DNA of 24,303 nucleotides from positions 1-24,303 of the forward strand of contig JAZQRZ010000006.1 in assembly GCA_045629845.1 (NCBI GenBank), written 5' to 3'. The notes under the pieces are model-generated. The model saw only the letters and a list, made by a program, of their open reading frames with translations, searched no databases and was not told where the DNA came from. Both the position numbers and the translations under genes were made by a program. This document shows positions 8,721-14,917 of this stretch, one piece after another; the first letter of the stretch is position 1; each line of letters opens with the position of its first letter. The stretch is from UBA9715 sp045629845 (GTDB lineage Bacteria > Actinomycetota > Coriobacteriia > Coriobacteriales > Eggerthellaceae).

Positions 8721-9677
8721 TTAGCCCTTCGCCATGCCCAAAATAATGCCGTGCAGAATATCACGCTCGCTTGCTGTGAACGAATCAAGGCCGGCAGTTT
8801 GCATAAGCTGACGCAAGATAAGCAAGCCTGCCAAGATTACAGGCGCACGACCAGGATCAAGTCCCACGATTTGCTGGCGCTCTTCCAAGGTCATAGGCGC
8901 AATGCGAGCAATTAGTTCGTCAACATCGGCAGTTGTTGCAACGGCACCATGCACGCGCTTGCTATCGTAAACTTCCATGGCTTCGCGCATGGAAATGACA
9001 CTGGTTGCAGTACCTGCAACCGCAAGCAAACGACCATCCAGCAAGCCATCGGCACGCAACTTTTCAAGGTAGTCAGCAAATTCTTCCGCAACCCAAGCAC
9101 GAGCTTTCTCGCAATCTTCAGCCAAAGGCGGATCCTGCGAGAAAAAGCGCTCGGTCAAACGACGACAACCGACATTAAACGAATGCGCGTAACGCGGAGC
9201 GCTGCCGGCTTCGCCTGCAATGATTTCCGTCGAGCCACCGCCGATGTCTGCAACTGCAACTGCTTCCCCAGGAAAAGCCGATGTGGCGCCCGCAAATGAA
9301 AGCGCCGCCTCTTCTTCACCAGGAATAACTTCAGGCACAATACCAAACACAGCTAGCCGTGCTTTGAATTCATCTGCATTATCAGCATCGCGCGAAGCAG
9401 AAGTCGCACACGTACGAACAGGGATAGCTTCATCGGTCGCCATCGATTTCAAGCTTTCGGAAAAGCGTTCGATGGCTGCACTTACACGATCGATTGCCTC
9501 TGGAACAAGATGACCAGTCTTGTCTACGCCAACGCCTAAATTGCAGATAGCGTAATCACGATGCAGCTCGGCTATACCGCCATTTGCATCAATGTCAGCG
9601 ATTAAAAGACGGCAGGTTACGGTACCGATATCAATGGCAGCATAACGACCAGGACGATATGAGGTTGCTGAACTCAT
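8721..9677 (-). CDS. Ppx/GppA-family phosphatase (exopolyphosphatase / pppGpp phosphohydrolase)
   Basis: A 318-residue protein of the actin-fold ASKHA superfamily. It has the first phosphate-binding motif AAIDIGTVTCRLLIADI near the N-terminus, the conserved E/R-containing EEEAALSFAGA segment, the second phosphate motif VAVADIGGGSTEIIAG, and a late GTATSVISM adenosine-type segment. The length fits the short, two-domain actinobacterial form (about 310-320) rather than the ~500-residue enterobacterial Ppx. It splits polyphosphate and/or converts pppGpp to ppGpp; sequence alone does not decide which. ATG 9677 follows TAGGAGG closely. It is 42 bases after the divIC-like gene, probably in one operon, a pairing common in actinobacteria. 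Confidence 0.93.
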   Translation of the reverse strand: MSSATSYRPGRYAAIDIGTVTCRLLIADIDANGGIAELHRDYAICNLGVGVDKTGHLVPEAIDRVSAAIERFSESLKSMATDEAIPVRTCATSASRDADNADEFKARLAVFGIVPEVIPGEEEAALSFAGATSAFPGEAVAVADIGGGSTEIIAGEAGSAPRYAHSFNVGCRRLTERFFSQDPPLAEDCEKARAWVAEEFADYLEKLRADGLLDGRLLAVAGTATSVISMREAMEVYDSKRVHGAVATTADVDELIARIAPMTLEERQQIVGLDPGRAPVILAGLLILRQLMQTAGLDSFTASERDILHGIILGMAKG

Positions 9678-9719
9678 GACGCCTCCTATCGAATAGCCAA
9701 GCGGCTTATTTTAATAGGA

Positions 9720-10427
9720 TTATTCTACGCCAAAGAAAGCATCAAGGAAGGGTGTATACCACTCTTCGGGGGCCTTAACAGTACTGGAAAGTACATTAGC
9801 TTCGATGTCATCGTTATCAGCTGCAAGTGCCGTACCAACCACGTTATCCGAAAGACCCGAAACAACAGCAACTTGTTCGCCCTGCACAATGTAGCCATAC
9901 TTCTGGCGCACAGCATCTTCCATACCAGCGTTGCTTGCTAGCGTATCGTTTTGAGCATCGAGTACATCATTGCGTTCTTCGATGCTTGCATATTCAGCTG
10001 TAAGGCGGCTATTTTCGCGCTGAGCTTGGTAGAACTGCTGCGCCGGTGTGTACAGGAACACAAAGACGAGCACGATACACACGAACACCGTACCCACCTT
10101 AAGCGAGCGCGGCGTAAGATTCAGACTAGAGAACCAACCCGATGGATCAATCTTGGCAGACACAGGATCGGCGCTGGATGCGCGTTGCATACGAGCACTC
10201 TTGCGATGCGTCGAGCCCATTTCGCCTTTGTATACAGCAGCACGCGGAGCACCTTCTTCGGGTTCGCCCCCGCGATGAGAATTGTCTGCAGCATACTGGC
10301 GTGTATACAGTTTGTCGGCACGCTCTTTCGCGCGCTGACGTCGCCGCATATCGCGAGCTGATGCGTTATTTTCCTGTCGTGCCAAGTGATTGCGCCCCTC
10401 GAGCATCGTGGTTCGTTTCATGGTCAT
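9720..10427 (-). CDS. DivIC/FtsB-type septum formation initiator
   Basis: A 235-residue bitopic membrane protein. A long, basic, low-complexity cytosolic N-terminus (residues 1-108) is rich in Arg, Lys, Ala and Glu. A single transmembrane helix covers ~110-128 (VGTVFVCIVLVFVFLY). An extracellular coiled coil follows at ~130-165 (QQFYQAQRENSRLTAEYASI), then the family's MEDAVRQKYGYIVQGE motif, where the RxxxGxxxxGE pattern is typical of DivIC/FtsB. Such proteins form the divisome bridge with FtsL. The start is uncertain: ATGs at 10427, 10421 and 10406 are all in frame and none has a clear ribosome site. It is upstream of the Ppx/GppA gene, probably as an operon. Confidence 0.88.
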   Translation of the reverse strand: MTMKRTTMLEGRNHLARQENNASARDMRRRQRAKERADKLYTRQYAADNSHRGGEPEEGAPRAAVYKGEMGSTHRKSARMQRASSADPVSAKIDPSGWFSSLNLTPRSLKVGTVFVCIVLVFVFLYTPAQQFYQAQRENSRLTAEYASIEERNDVLDAQNDTLASNAGMEDAVRQKYGYIVQGEQVAVVSGLSDNVVGTALAADNDDIEANVLSSTVKAPEEWYTPFLDAFFGVE

Positions 10428-10607
10428 TTGATGCGTGGAACCGCTTAATAGAATAGCACGTTTGAACCACTAAAAAAAGGGTCTAGGGTAACCAATAGGC
10501 TACATATTGTTGCCGCTCAGCAAGTTTTTTCGCCAAAATCGCTGGCTAAAATGTGATGAAAAAGGCAAACAAAAACACATTAGGTTATTGCTTGGCGAAG
10601 TGCACGA

Positions 10608-11000
10608 CTATTCAGACTGAACGATACCCATCTTATCGATGTAAGCCATCCACTTTTCGAAGGACTCGTCACTAATGGCATGTTCCATAAGACAAGCCTC
10701 TTCTTCAGCAGTTTCTTCGTCGATGCCAAGCCCCTTGGAAAGAAACGCCGTAAGGTAACGATGGCGCCTAAAGACAGCCTGCGCGTACTCGTAACCCTTT
10801 TCGGTAAGGGTGATATCGCCATAGTAGGGCTGCTCGGCAAGACCGTGCTCTTTCAGCAAGCCGATTGCTTTATTAACTGAAGCCTTTGAAACATCCATCT
10901 GTTTAGCAATGTCAACAGAACGAACTGACTGCTCGGTTGTACCACCGAGCATAACGATTGCTTCAAGATAATCTTCGTGCGACATGGAAACTTTTTCCAT
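10608..11000 (-). CDS. DtxR/MntR-family metal-dependent transcriptional repressor
   Basis: A 130-residue protein: a winged helix-turn-helix (residues ~22-75, VDIAKQMDVSKASVNKAIGLL) plus a helical dimerisation/metal domain, with no SH3-like third domain, as in MntR. Aligned by eye to the family, the metal ligands are D10, E13, H80, C103, E106 and H107. The EACLMEH segment is like DtxR (Cys), while D10 is like MntR, so the metal (Mn or Fe) is open. ATG 11000 has AAGGAG 6 bases upstream. An in-frame ATG at 11030 also has a GGGGGTG-type site and would add ten residues. The frame runs open to 11249 but crosses a terminator, so that extension is not coding. Confidence 0.9.
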   Translation of the reverse strand: MEKVSMSHEDYLEAIVMLGGTTEQSVRSVDIAKQMDVSKASVNKAIGLLKEHGLAEQPYYGDITLTEKGYEYAQAVFRRHRYLTAFLSKGLGIDEETAEEEACLMEHAISDESFEKWMAYIDKMGIVQSE

Positions 11001-11028
11001 TGGGCGCTCCTTGATTGAGGGACAACTC

Positions 11029-11037
11029 ATAATAGCA
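11029..11037 (-). promoter_or_regulatory. Extended -10 promoter of the DtxR/MntR-type gene
   Basis: TGCTATTAT reads leftward as an extended -10 (TG, one base, TATTAT) just upstream of the repressor start and just downstream of the terminator at 11075-11100. No good -35 is seen at 16-18 bases, which is common for extended -10 promoters. Transcription from here conflicts with the alternative start at 11030. Confidence 0.4.
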
Positions 11038-11072
11038 CACCCCCTATGTACAAACCTGAGTAAGTTACTACT

Positions 11073-11256
11073 AGAAAAAGAACCGCCCGAAGGCGGTTCT
11101 AGTAGAGACGATGCTGACGAGGGGAGAGAGAGGGGGTGGGGCCCCTCGCCAGCTTTAATTTGCGGTGAATGACAGACGAGAGAGATCTTCACCGCCGTGT
11201 TAACGTTTTGCGTATCAGGCCTTGCCTGACGACGAAAGTTAGTTTGCATTAACTTT
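11073..11256 (-). ncRNA. Candidate structured small RNA with its own terminator
   Basis: The minus strand carries five hairpins in a row with no plausible gene: AAAGTTA/TAACTTT (11256-11235); TCAGGC-AAG-GCCTGA (11229-11215); GCGGTGAA/TTCACCGC with an 18-base loop (11195-11162); a 12-bp stem GCTGGCGAGGGG/CCCCTCGTCAGC (11153-11113); and a UUCG-capped terminator ending in TTTTT (11100-11075). The 12-bp stem contains one G-U pair that is A-C on the other strand, so only the minus-strand RNA forms it fully. Two large loops are almost all pyrimidine (CCCCACCCCCTCTCTCT and a TCTCTCTCGTCTGTC run). It does not look like 6S, SRP, RNase P, tmRNA or a riboswitch class I know. No clear promoter was found. 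Confidence 0.6.
11075..11100 (-). terminator. Rho-independent terminator with UUCG loop
   Basis: On the minus strand, AGAACCGCC-TTCG-GGCGGTTCT (9 bp, tetraloop) is followed directly by a T-run: the last stem T plus four more, then C. It ends a leftward transcript that has no protein-coding gene upstream, and it insulates the DtxR/MntR-type gene. Confidence 0.88.
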
Positions 11257-11326
11257 TACGATGAGTCAATAAGTTTTCCATGGCTTACATTTTCTTCATA
11301 ACTTGCGTGAACGTGGGTTTGACCTT

Positions 11327-11368
11327 TCTATACATCCACCTAATTCTTCTCTACATCCCACCTATTTC
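11327..11368 (+). repeat. 21-bp-period direct repeat upstream of thrC
   Basis: Two imperfect copies, TCTATACATCCACCTAATTC (11327-11346) and a copy at 11348-11368 (TCTCTACATCC, then CACCTATTTC), differ by two substitutions and one inserted base. Their starts are 21 bases apart, two helical turns, and the second ends about 38 bases before the thrC start. This spacing suits a dimeric or cooperative regulator. No promoter was placed with confidence; TTGACC at 11319-11324 is a possible -35. Confidence 0.6.
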
Positions 11369-11405
11369 AAATATACTGACAGGAATACGTTTATGAGAAA
11401 GGTCA

Positions 11406-12965
11406 ATGATGGGCGAGAATCGATACGTGGACACACGAGGCGCGGTTGCAGAAGCAATCCCCTTTACAAAAGCAGTTGTTGATGGCTTAGCTCCTGGTGG
11501 CGGTTTGTTTGTTCCTGAATCTATTCCGCAGCTTTCTCTTGATGAGATCTGCACCTTGGCCGAACTGCCTTACGCTCAGCGTGCGGCAAAGGTCTATGGC
11601 GCTTTTGATATTGACTTAACTGAAGAGCAGCTTACGCGCATCACCACCGAAGCGTATGGCGACAACTTCGATACGTCTGATATCTGCCCCATCACTTCGC
11701 TTGATAACGATATTCACATGCTTGAACTTTGGCATGGCCCCACAAGCGCCTTCAAAGATATGGCACTGCAGTGCTTGCCCCGCTTCTTTAGTGTTTCAGC
11801 AGCTGAACTGCGCAATCGCGGTCAGCTGGAAGATACCCATATGATTCTGGTTGCAACTTCGGGCGACACCGGCAAGGCTGCACTTGAAGGCTTCCGCGAT
11901 GTCGACGGTATCTCTATTGGTGTTATGTACCCCGATGGCGGTGTAAGCGACATTCAGTTTAAGCAGATGGCAACCCAGCGCGGCAACAACGTTACCGTTT
12001 GGGGTGTACGCGGAAACTTCGACGATTGCCAAACGGGTGCAAAGACCGTCTTTAACGATGACGCCTTTGCAGAAAAGCTGCACGAGCGTTATCGTGTGGC
12101 TCTTTCTAGTGCGAACTCCATTAACTGGGGCCGCCTTATGCCGCAAATCGTGTACTACATTTCAGCCTATGGACAGCTTGTTGCTAAGGGCAAGGTGCAG
12201 CGTGGTGAAGAAATCGACGTCTGTGTCCCAACGGGCAACTTCGGCAATATTTTGGCCGCCTACTATGCTCGCCGCATGGGTACGCCTATTCGCAGGCTGC
12301 TTTGCGCGTCCAACGAAAACCGCGTGCTGACCGACTTCATCAACACAGGTACGTATGACATTTCTGATCGCGAATTCGTCAAGACACCTTCGCCTTCGAT
12401 GGATATCCTGGTTTCTTCTAACCTTGAACGCCAGCTGTTCGAATTGACCGAACGCGATGCAAGCGCCATTAAGGGTTGGATGAACGACCTGCGCGAAAAG
12501 CGTGGCTTTAAGGTTGACCGTGATACCTTCGCTAAGATGCGCGAGCTGTATGCAGCTGATTCAGTTGATAACGAAGAATGCTTGCGCACCATTAATGAAG
12601 TGTTTGCTGCACAGAAGTACTTGATGGATCCGCATACCGCCGTGGCTTATAAGGTTGCAGAAAACCTGCGCGAAGATGGCGTGCCGGTTGTGGTTGCATC
12701 AACGGCTCACTGGGCTAAGTTCGGCAACAACGTGTATCGCGCACTGCATAACCTGTCTTTGACTGATGAACTGCCCGCCGATGTGGCAGCTTTGACTGGT
12801 TGCGAACTTAACAAGCTGATTGCCAACGAGACTGGTGCCGCAAATATTCCTGCAGGCCTTGCAGAACTTGATGATCTTGAAATCAGGTTCACTGAAGTTA
12901 TTGATGGTAATGCAGCCGCAATCGAACAGGCGGTTAGTGCATTCTTAGCTGAACAAGAAAAATAA
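11406..12965 (+). CDS. thrC: Threonine synthase
   Basis: A 519-residue PLP enzyme converting O-phospho-L-homoserine to threonine and phosphate, the last step of threonine synthesis, in the cytosol. The N-terminal motif RYVDTRG and DGLAPGGGLFVPE are typical of the longer (~500 residue) thrC class, not the ~350-residue Bacillus form. The PLP lysine is K117 in LWHGPTSAFKDMA. The phosphate-binding loop is ATSGDTGKAALEGF, and SSANSINWGRLMPQIVYY and PTGNFGNILAAYYA complete the active site. ATGs at 11406 and 11409 are adjacent; AGAAAGG (to 11402) is better spaced for 11409. It is a single-gene unit, oriented away from the metalloregulator. Confidence 0.96.
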   Translation: MMGENRYVDTRGAVAEAIPFTKAVVDGLAPGGGLFVPESIPQLSLDEICTLAELPYAQRAAKVYGAFDIDLTEEQLTRITTEAYGDNFDTSDICPITSLDNDIHMLELWHGPTSAFKDMALQCLPRFFSVSAAELRNRGQLEDTHMILVATSGDTGKAALEGFRDVDGISIGVMYPDGGVSDIQFKQMATQRGNNVTVWGVRGNFDDCQTGAKTVFNDDAFAEKLHERYRVALSSANSINWGRLMPQIVYYISAYGQLVAKGKVQRGEEIDVCVPTGNFGNILAAYYARRMGTPIRRLLCASNENRVLTDFINTGTYDISDREFVKTPSPSMDILVSSNLERQLFELTERDASAIKGWMNDLREKRGFKVDRDTFAKMRELYAADSVDNEECLRTINEVFAAQKYLMDPHTAVAYKVAENLREDGVPVVVASTAHWAKFGNNVYRALHNLSLTDELPADVAALTGCELNKLIANETGAANIPAGLAELDDLEIRFTEVIDGNAAAIEQAVSAFLAEQEK

Positions 12966-12971
12966 TCTCAG

Positions 12972-12999
12972 TTGAGTATTATCTACCAGTTGTTATAAT
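12972..12999 (+). promoter_or_regulatory. Promoter of the ModE-like regulator
   Basis: TTGAGT (12972-12977), a 16-base spacer and a perfect TATAAT (12994-12999) preceded by TG at the extended -10 position. Transcription would start near 13006 and give a leader of about 85 bases before the ATG at 13090. The promoter lies immediately after the thrC stop, so the regulator is transcribed independently. Confidence 0.8.
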
Positions 13000-13012
13000 T
13001 GCGCTGTCGAAA

Positions 13013-13065
13013 TAGCCTTGGCATCCCCGATAAGATGCATCGGCTAGGTTTTGCCGCCCTTATCG
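13013..13065 (+). promoter_or_regulatory. Structured 5' leader with possible pseudoknot
   Basis: In the leader, TAGCC (13013-13017) pairs with GGCTA (13042-13046) around an inner stem GCATC/GATGC (13021-13025 / 13034-13038). Its loop contains CGATAA, which is complementary to TTATCG at 13060-13065, making an H-type pseudoknot. A competing hairpin CCGAT/ATCGG (13027-13031 / 13039-13043) excludes the first fold. This could be a small regulatory RNA element or an autoregulatory site; no known riboswitch class is recognised. Confidence 0.4.
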
Positions 13066-13089
13066 AGAACCAGAGAAAAAGAGGAAATC

Positions 13090-13446
13090 ATGGCAAAGAC
13101 TAAAAGCAAAGCTCGTAAGCTAACCCCCATCATCCGACTTGCCATCATGTGCGAAGACGCAGAAAGCAATTCTCAGTTTGGCCGTGGTGTCGCAAATCTG
13201 TGCTTGGGTGTACGTGAGCTTGGCTCGCTGAACGCAGCAGCCAAGGGCATGAAGATGGCTTACAGCAAGGCGTGGCGCATCATCAAAGAAACTGAGTCTG
13301 CGCTTGATATGCAGCTGCTTGATCGCGACGGTGCCCATGGCTCTACGCTGACCGAAGAAGGCAATAAGCTGCTTGATGCTTATCTGGAAATTGACGCTAA
13401 GCTGCAGAAGGTAGCTGAAGACGAATTCGCTAAGCGCTTTAAGTAA
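13090..13446 (+). CDS. ModE-like winged-helix transcriptional regulator
   Basis: A 118-residue DNA-binding protein matching the N-terminal domain of ModE/LysR-type regulators. Residues ~33-95 hold FGRGVANLCLGVRELGSLNA, AAKGMKMAYSKAWRIIKETE, then LLDRDGAHGSTLTEEGNKLL (recognition helix plus wing). It lacks the C-terminal molybdate-binding (TOBE) domains, so it cannot sense molybdate as E. coli ModE does. Such single-domain forms often accompany molybdenum or redox genes, but none are nearby here. ATG 13090 follows GAGG by 5 bases; an upstream TTG at 13051 would extend into the structured leader and is rejected. It is convergent with the last gene of the Tad operon, the stop codons being directly adjacent. 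Confidence 0.88.
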   Translation: MAKTKSKARKLTPIIRLAIMCEDAESNSQFGRGVANLCLGVRELGSLNAAAKGMKMAYSKAWRIIKETESALDMQLLDRDGAHGSTLTEEGNKLLDAYLEIDAKLQKVAEDEFAKRFK

Positions 13447-13665
13447 TTAAGCGGGCACTAGGTCCACGGTGCAACTCCAGGATGTTAAGCCGGAACGCGA
13501 ACGTTCCGGCTTTATTTGTATCAGGAAGGATGGAGGTACCTCACTCGGCGCTACCTCAGATGAAACCACCAAGGCTTCTTCATCGTTAGTAAAAGTATGC
13601 AGACAACCAAAACACGTGACAGCATCATCAAAAGCCACAGCCTGACAAACGGGACATGTTTTCAT
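13447..13665 (-). CDS. Small zinc-ribbon protein at the end of the Tad operon (72 aa)
   Basis: ATG 13665 lies 8 bases after AGG; a GTG 9 bases upstream is a weaker alternative. The N-terminus is KTCPVC...TCFGC, two CxxC pairs separated by ten residues, which would bind one zinc ion. The remaining ~45 residues are not recognised (EALVVSSEVAPSEVPPSF), and the end is WSCTVDLVPA. It follows the DUF192 gene by 28 bases and is probably co-transcribed with the pilus genes. Its role is unknown; zinc ribbons of this type usually mediate protein contacts. Its 3' third overlaps the hairpin that terminates the convergent ModE-like gene. Confidence 0.65.
   Translation of the reverse strand: MKTCPVCQAVAFDDAVTCFGCLHTFTNDEEALVVSSEVAPSEVPPSFLIQIKPERSRSGLTSWSCTVDLVPA
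13487..13518 (+). terminator. Terminator of the ModE-like gene
   Basis: A perfect 11-bp stem AAGCCGGAACG/CGTTCCGGCTT (13487-13497 and 13502-13512) with a CGAA loop, then TATTTG on the plus strand. It lies about 40 bases after the regulator's stop. The same bases encode part of the zinc-ribbon protein on the other strand. Confidence 0.8.
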
Positions 13666-13693
13666 TTTGCTCACCTATTCTTTCTTCTCGTAA

Positions 13694-14011
13694 TTAATGC
13701 TTATCTGAAAATGACCACCAGACAGCGCGTTCGCCTGGAAGCACCCAGGGCTTATCTGATGTAAATCGTTCAAGCGTTGCGACCGCATGTCTATTCTTTA
13801 GCCGTCTATGCGGCCCAACATTGCGATGAGATTCGATTACCGTTCCGTCTGATGCAAGAAACGCCACATCAATAGCGCGGCTCATGCCAAAGGTATGAAT
13901 ATCATGGCAGGGGGCAAGAAGAAGTGCACCCGTAAACCCAGAACAACCCAGCAATCCCTTCAGGCGAGAACGCAAGCTGCAAGCAATTTCTAGTTCTTCC
14001 TTATTAAGCAA
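13694..14011 (-). CDS. DUF192 protein of the Tad operon
   Basis: A 105-residue protein with the DUF192 (COG1430) signature: RLKGLLG early, then LLLAPCHDIHTFGMSRAIDV, where PC..IHTFGM..AIDV is the family core, followed by G.V.ES......PHRR and a late ALLERF-like/W..PGE segment (ATLERFTSDKPWVLPGE). The start is a TTG at 14011, supported by GAGGTG 5 bases upstream, and it overlaps the preceding gene by 8 bases. DUF192 proteins often travel with Tad/Flp genes, and their biochemical role is not established. It has no signal peptide, so it is probably cytosolic. Confidence 0.85.
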   Translation of the reverse strand: MLNKEELEIACSLRSRLKGLLGCSGFTGALLLAPCHDIHTFGMSRAIDVAFLASDGTVIESHRNVGPHRRLKNRHAVATLERFTSDKPWVLPGERAVWWSFSDKH

Positions 14012-14483
14012 CGTTACACCTCACCACTACACTCGTTGCGTTATCAATCTGAGTACAAGTCACTAACGCCCACGTACATACACCAGATGACTTTATAAAA
14101 GTTGCCCCTTCGACTTCACCAAGAGAAACCGCCTTCCACCCTTTTTCACTGAGACTTTGCTGAAGAAGAATCAAAGCCGCACTACATTCCTCGTCGACGA
14201 CATAACCAACAACCGAGCCACTCACGCGTACATTGCGAGCATAAGGTAATAGCCCTATCTCATTCTCAAACCAAGATGGAAGCGACTCTTCCTGATTTGA
14301 AAGCGACTCAATATTGGCAAGAAGGTCGTCAACGCTTTGAACATCAATGACATTGCGCGCCTTAATACCAGCAGAATCAACGGAAGGAACTTCCCTGGCA
14401 CTGTCATCGGGAAACGCCAAACCAATTAGAGGAACCACTGCTATAAGCAGCGCAACAATACAAAACGCTTTCACGGGTCTCAT
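14004..14483 (-). CDS. Small exported or membrane-anchored protein of the Tad operon (159 aa)
   Basis: ATG 14483 overlaps the upstream TadE stop as ATGA, so translation is probably coupled. The N-terminus MRPVKAFCIVALLIAVVPLIGLAF is a signal peptide or anchor. The rest is a soluble domain of about 130 residues, with NVRVSGSVVGYVVDEECSAA and a later SEKGWKAVSLGEVEGATFIK segment followed by CTWALVTCTQ. The pattern of hydrophobic beta strands and a helix resembles a small alpha/beta domain. I recognise no family. It presumably acts outside the membrane near the pilus machinery. Confidence 0.75.
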   Translation of the reverse strand: MRPVKAFCIVALLIAVVPLIGLAFPDDSAREVPSVDSAGIKARNVIDVQSVDDLLANIESLSNQEESLPSWFENEIGLLPYARNVRVSGSVVGYVVDEECSAALILLQQSLSEKGWKAVSLGEVEGATFIKSSGVCTWALVTCTQIDNATSVVVRCNVA

Positions 14484-14917
14484 ACAATCAACCCCGGCTT
14501 ATAAACATCAACGACATAGCTCGTTGTATGGGACAGTGTCGGCAAAGCCACACCAAACACCTCTGAACGCAAACCTAATCCAAATAGTGTTGGGTGGTAT
14601 TCCAACGTCGCAGTGAACGAGTTGAAATCAAAACCAGCGCCGCCATAGTTCACCTGAATATCAATGTTCGATTCATCAATAGCATCGCGAATAGCTTGCT
14701 CGATTTGTGTGCAGCTCTGGTCAATACCTTGTCCATACGAAGGGGATACCGCATAGGTGCGAACCGCTTCATGCGTCACCCGATCAAACTCTGCGCACTG
14801 AACAAAAAACGTAAGGGCATTTACCGCAATGACAGCCACAATAATAAGCACAGGTATCGCAATCGCAAGCTCAATTGTCATCTGACCCCGCTCAAAACGT
14901 TTGCACTTTACTCCCAT
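14480..14917 (-). CDS. tadE: TadE-family minor pseudopilin
   Basis: A 145-residue protein with the TadE-type N-terminus ERGQMTIELAIAIPVLIIVAV: a glycine, then Q-M-T-I-E with Glu at +5, followed by a long hydrophobic helix. A prepilin peptidase would cut after that Gly. The remaining ~110 residues form the periplasm-like/extracytoplasmic domain (IDQSCTQIEQAIRDAIDESN). ATG 14917 has a GGGGG ribosome site 7 bases upstream and overlaps the TadG-like gene by 10 bases. It is the second canonical TadE of the operon, so the pilus probably has several minor pilins at its base or tip. Confidence 0.85.
   Translation of the reverse strand: MGVKCKRFERGQMTIELAIAIPVLIIVAVIAVNALTFFVQCAEFDRVTHEAVRTYAVSPSYGQGIDQSCTQIEQAIRDAIDESNIDIQVNYGGAGFDFNSFTATLEYHPTLFGLGLRSEVFGVALPTLSHTTSYVVDVYKPGLIV

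Noticed and set aside
11001..11249. 83-residue N-terminal extension of the DtxR/MntR-type protein
   Set aside because: The frame happens to be open but crosses a strong terminator and the hairpins of the RNA candidate; the composition is unlike the family, and a good ribosome site marks 11000.
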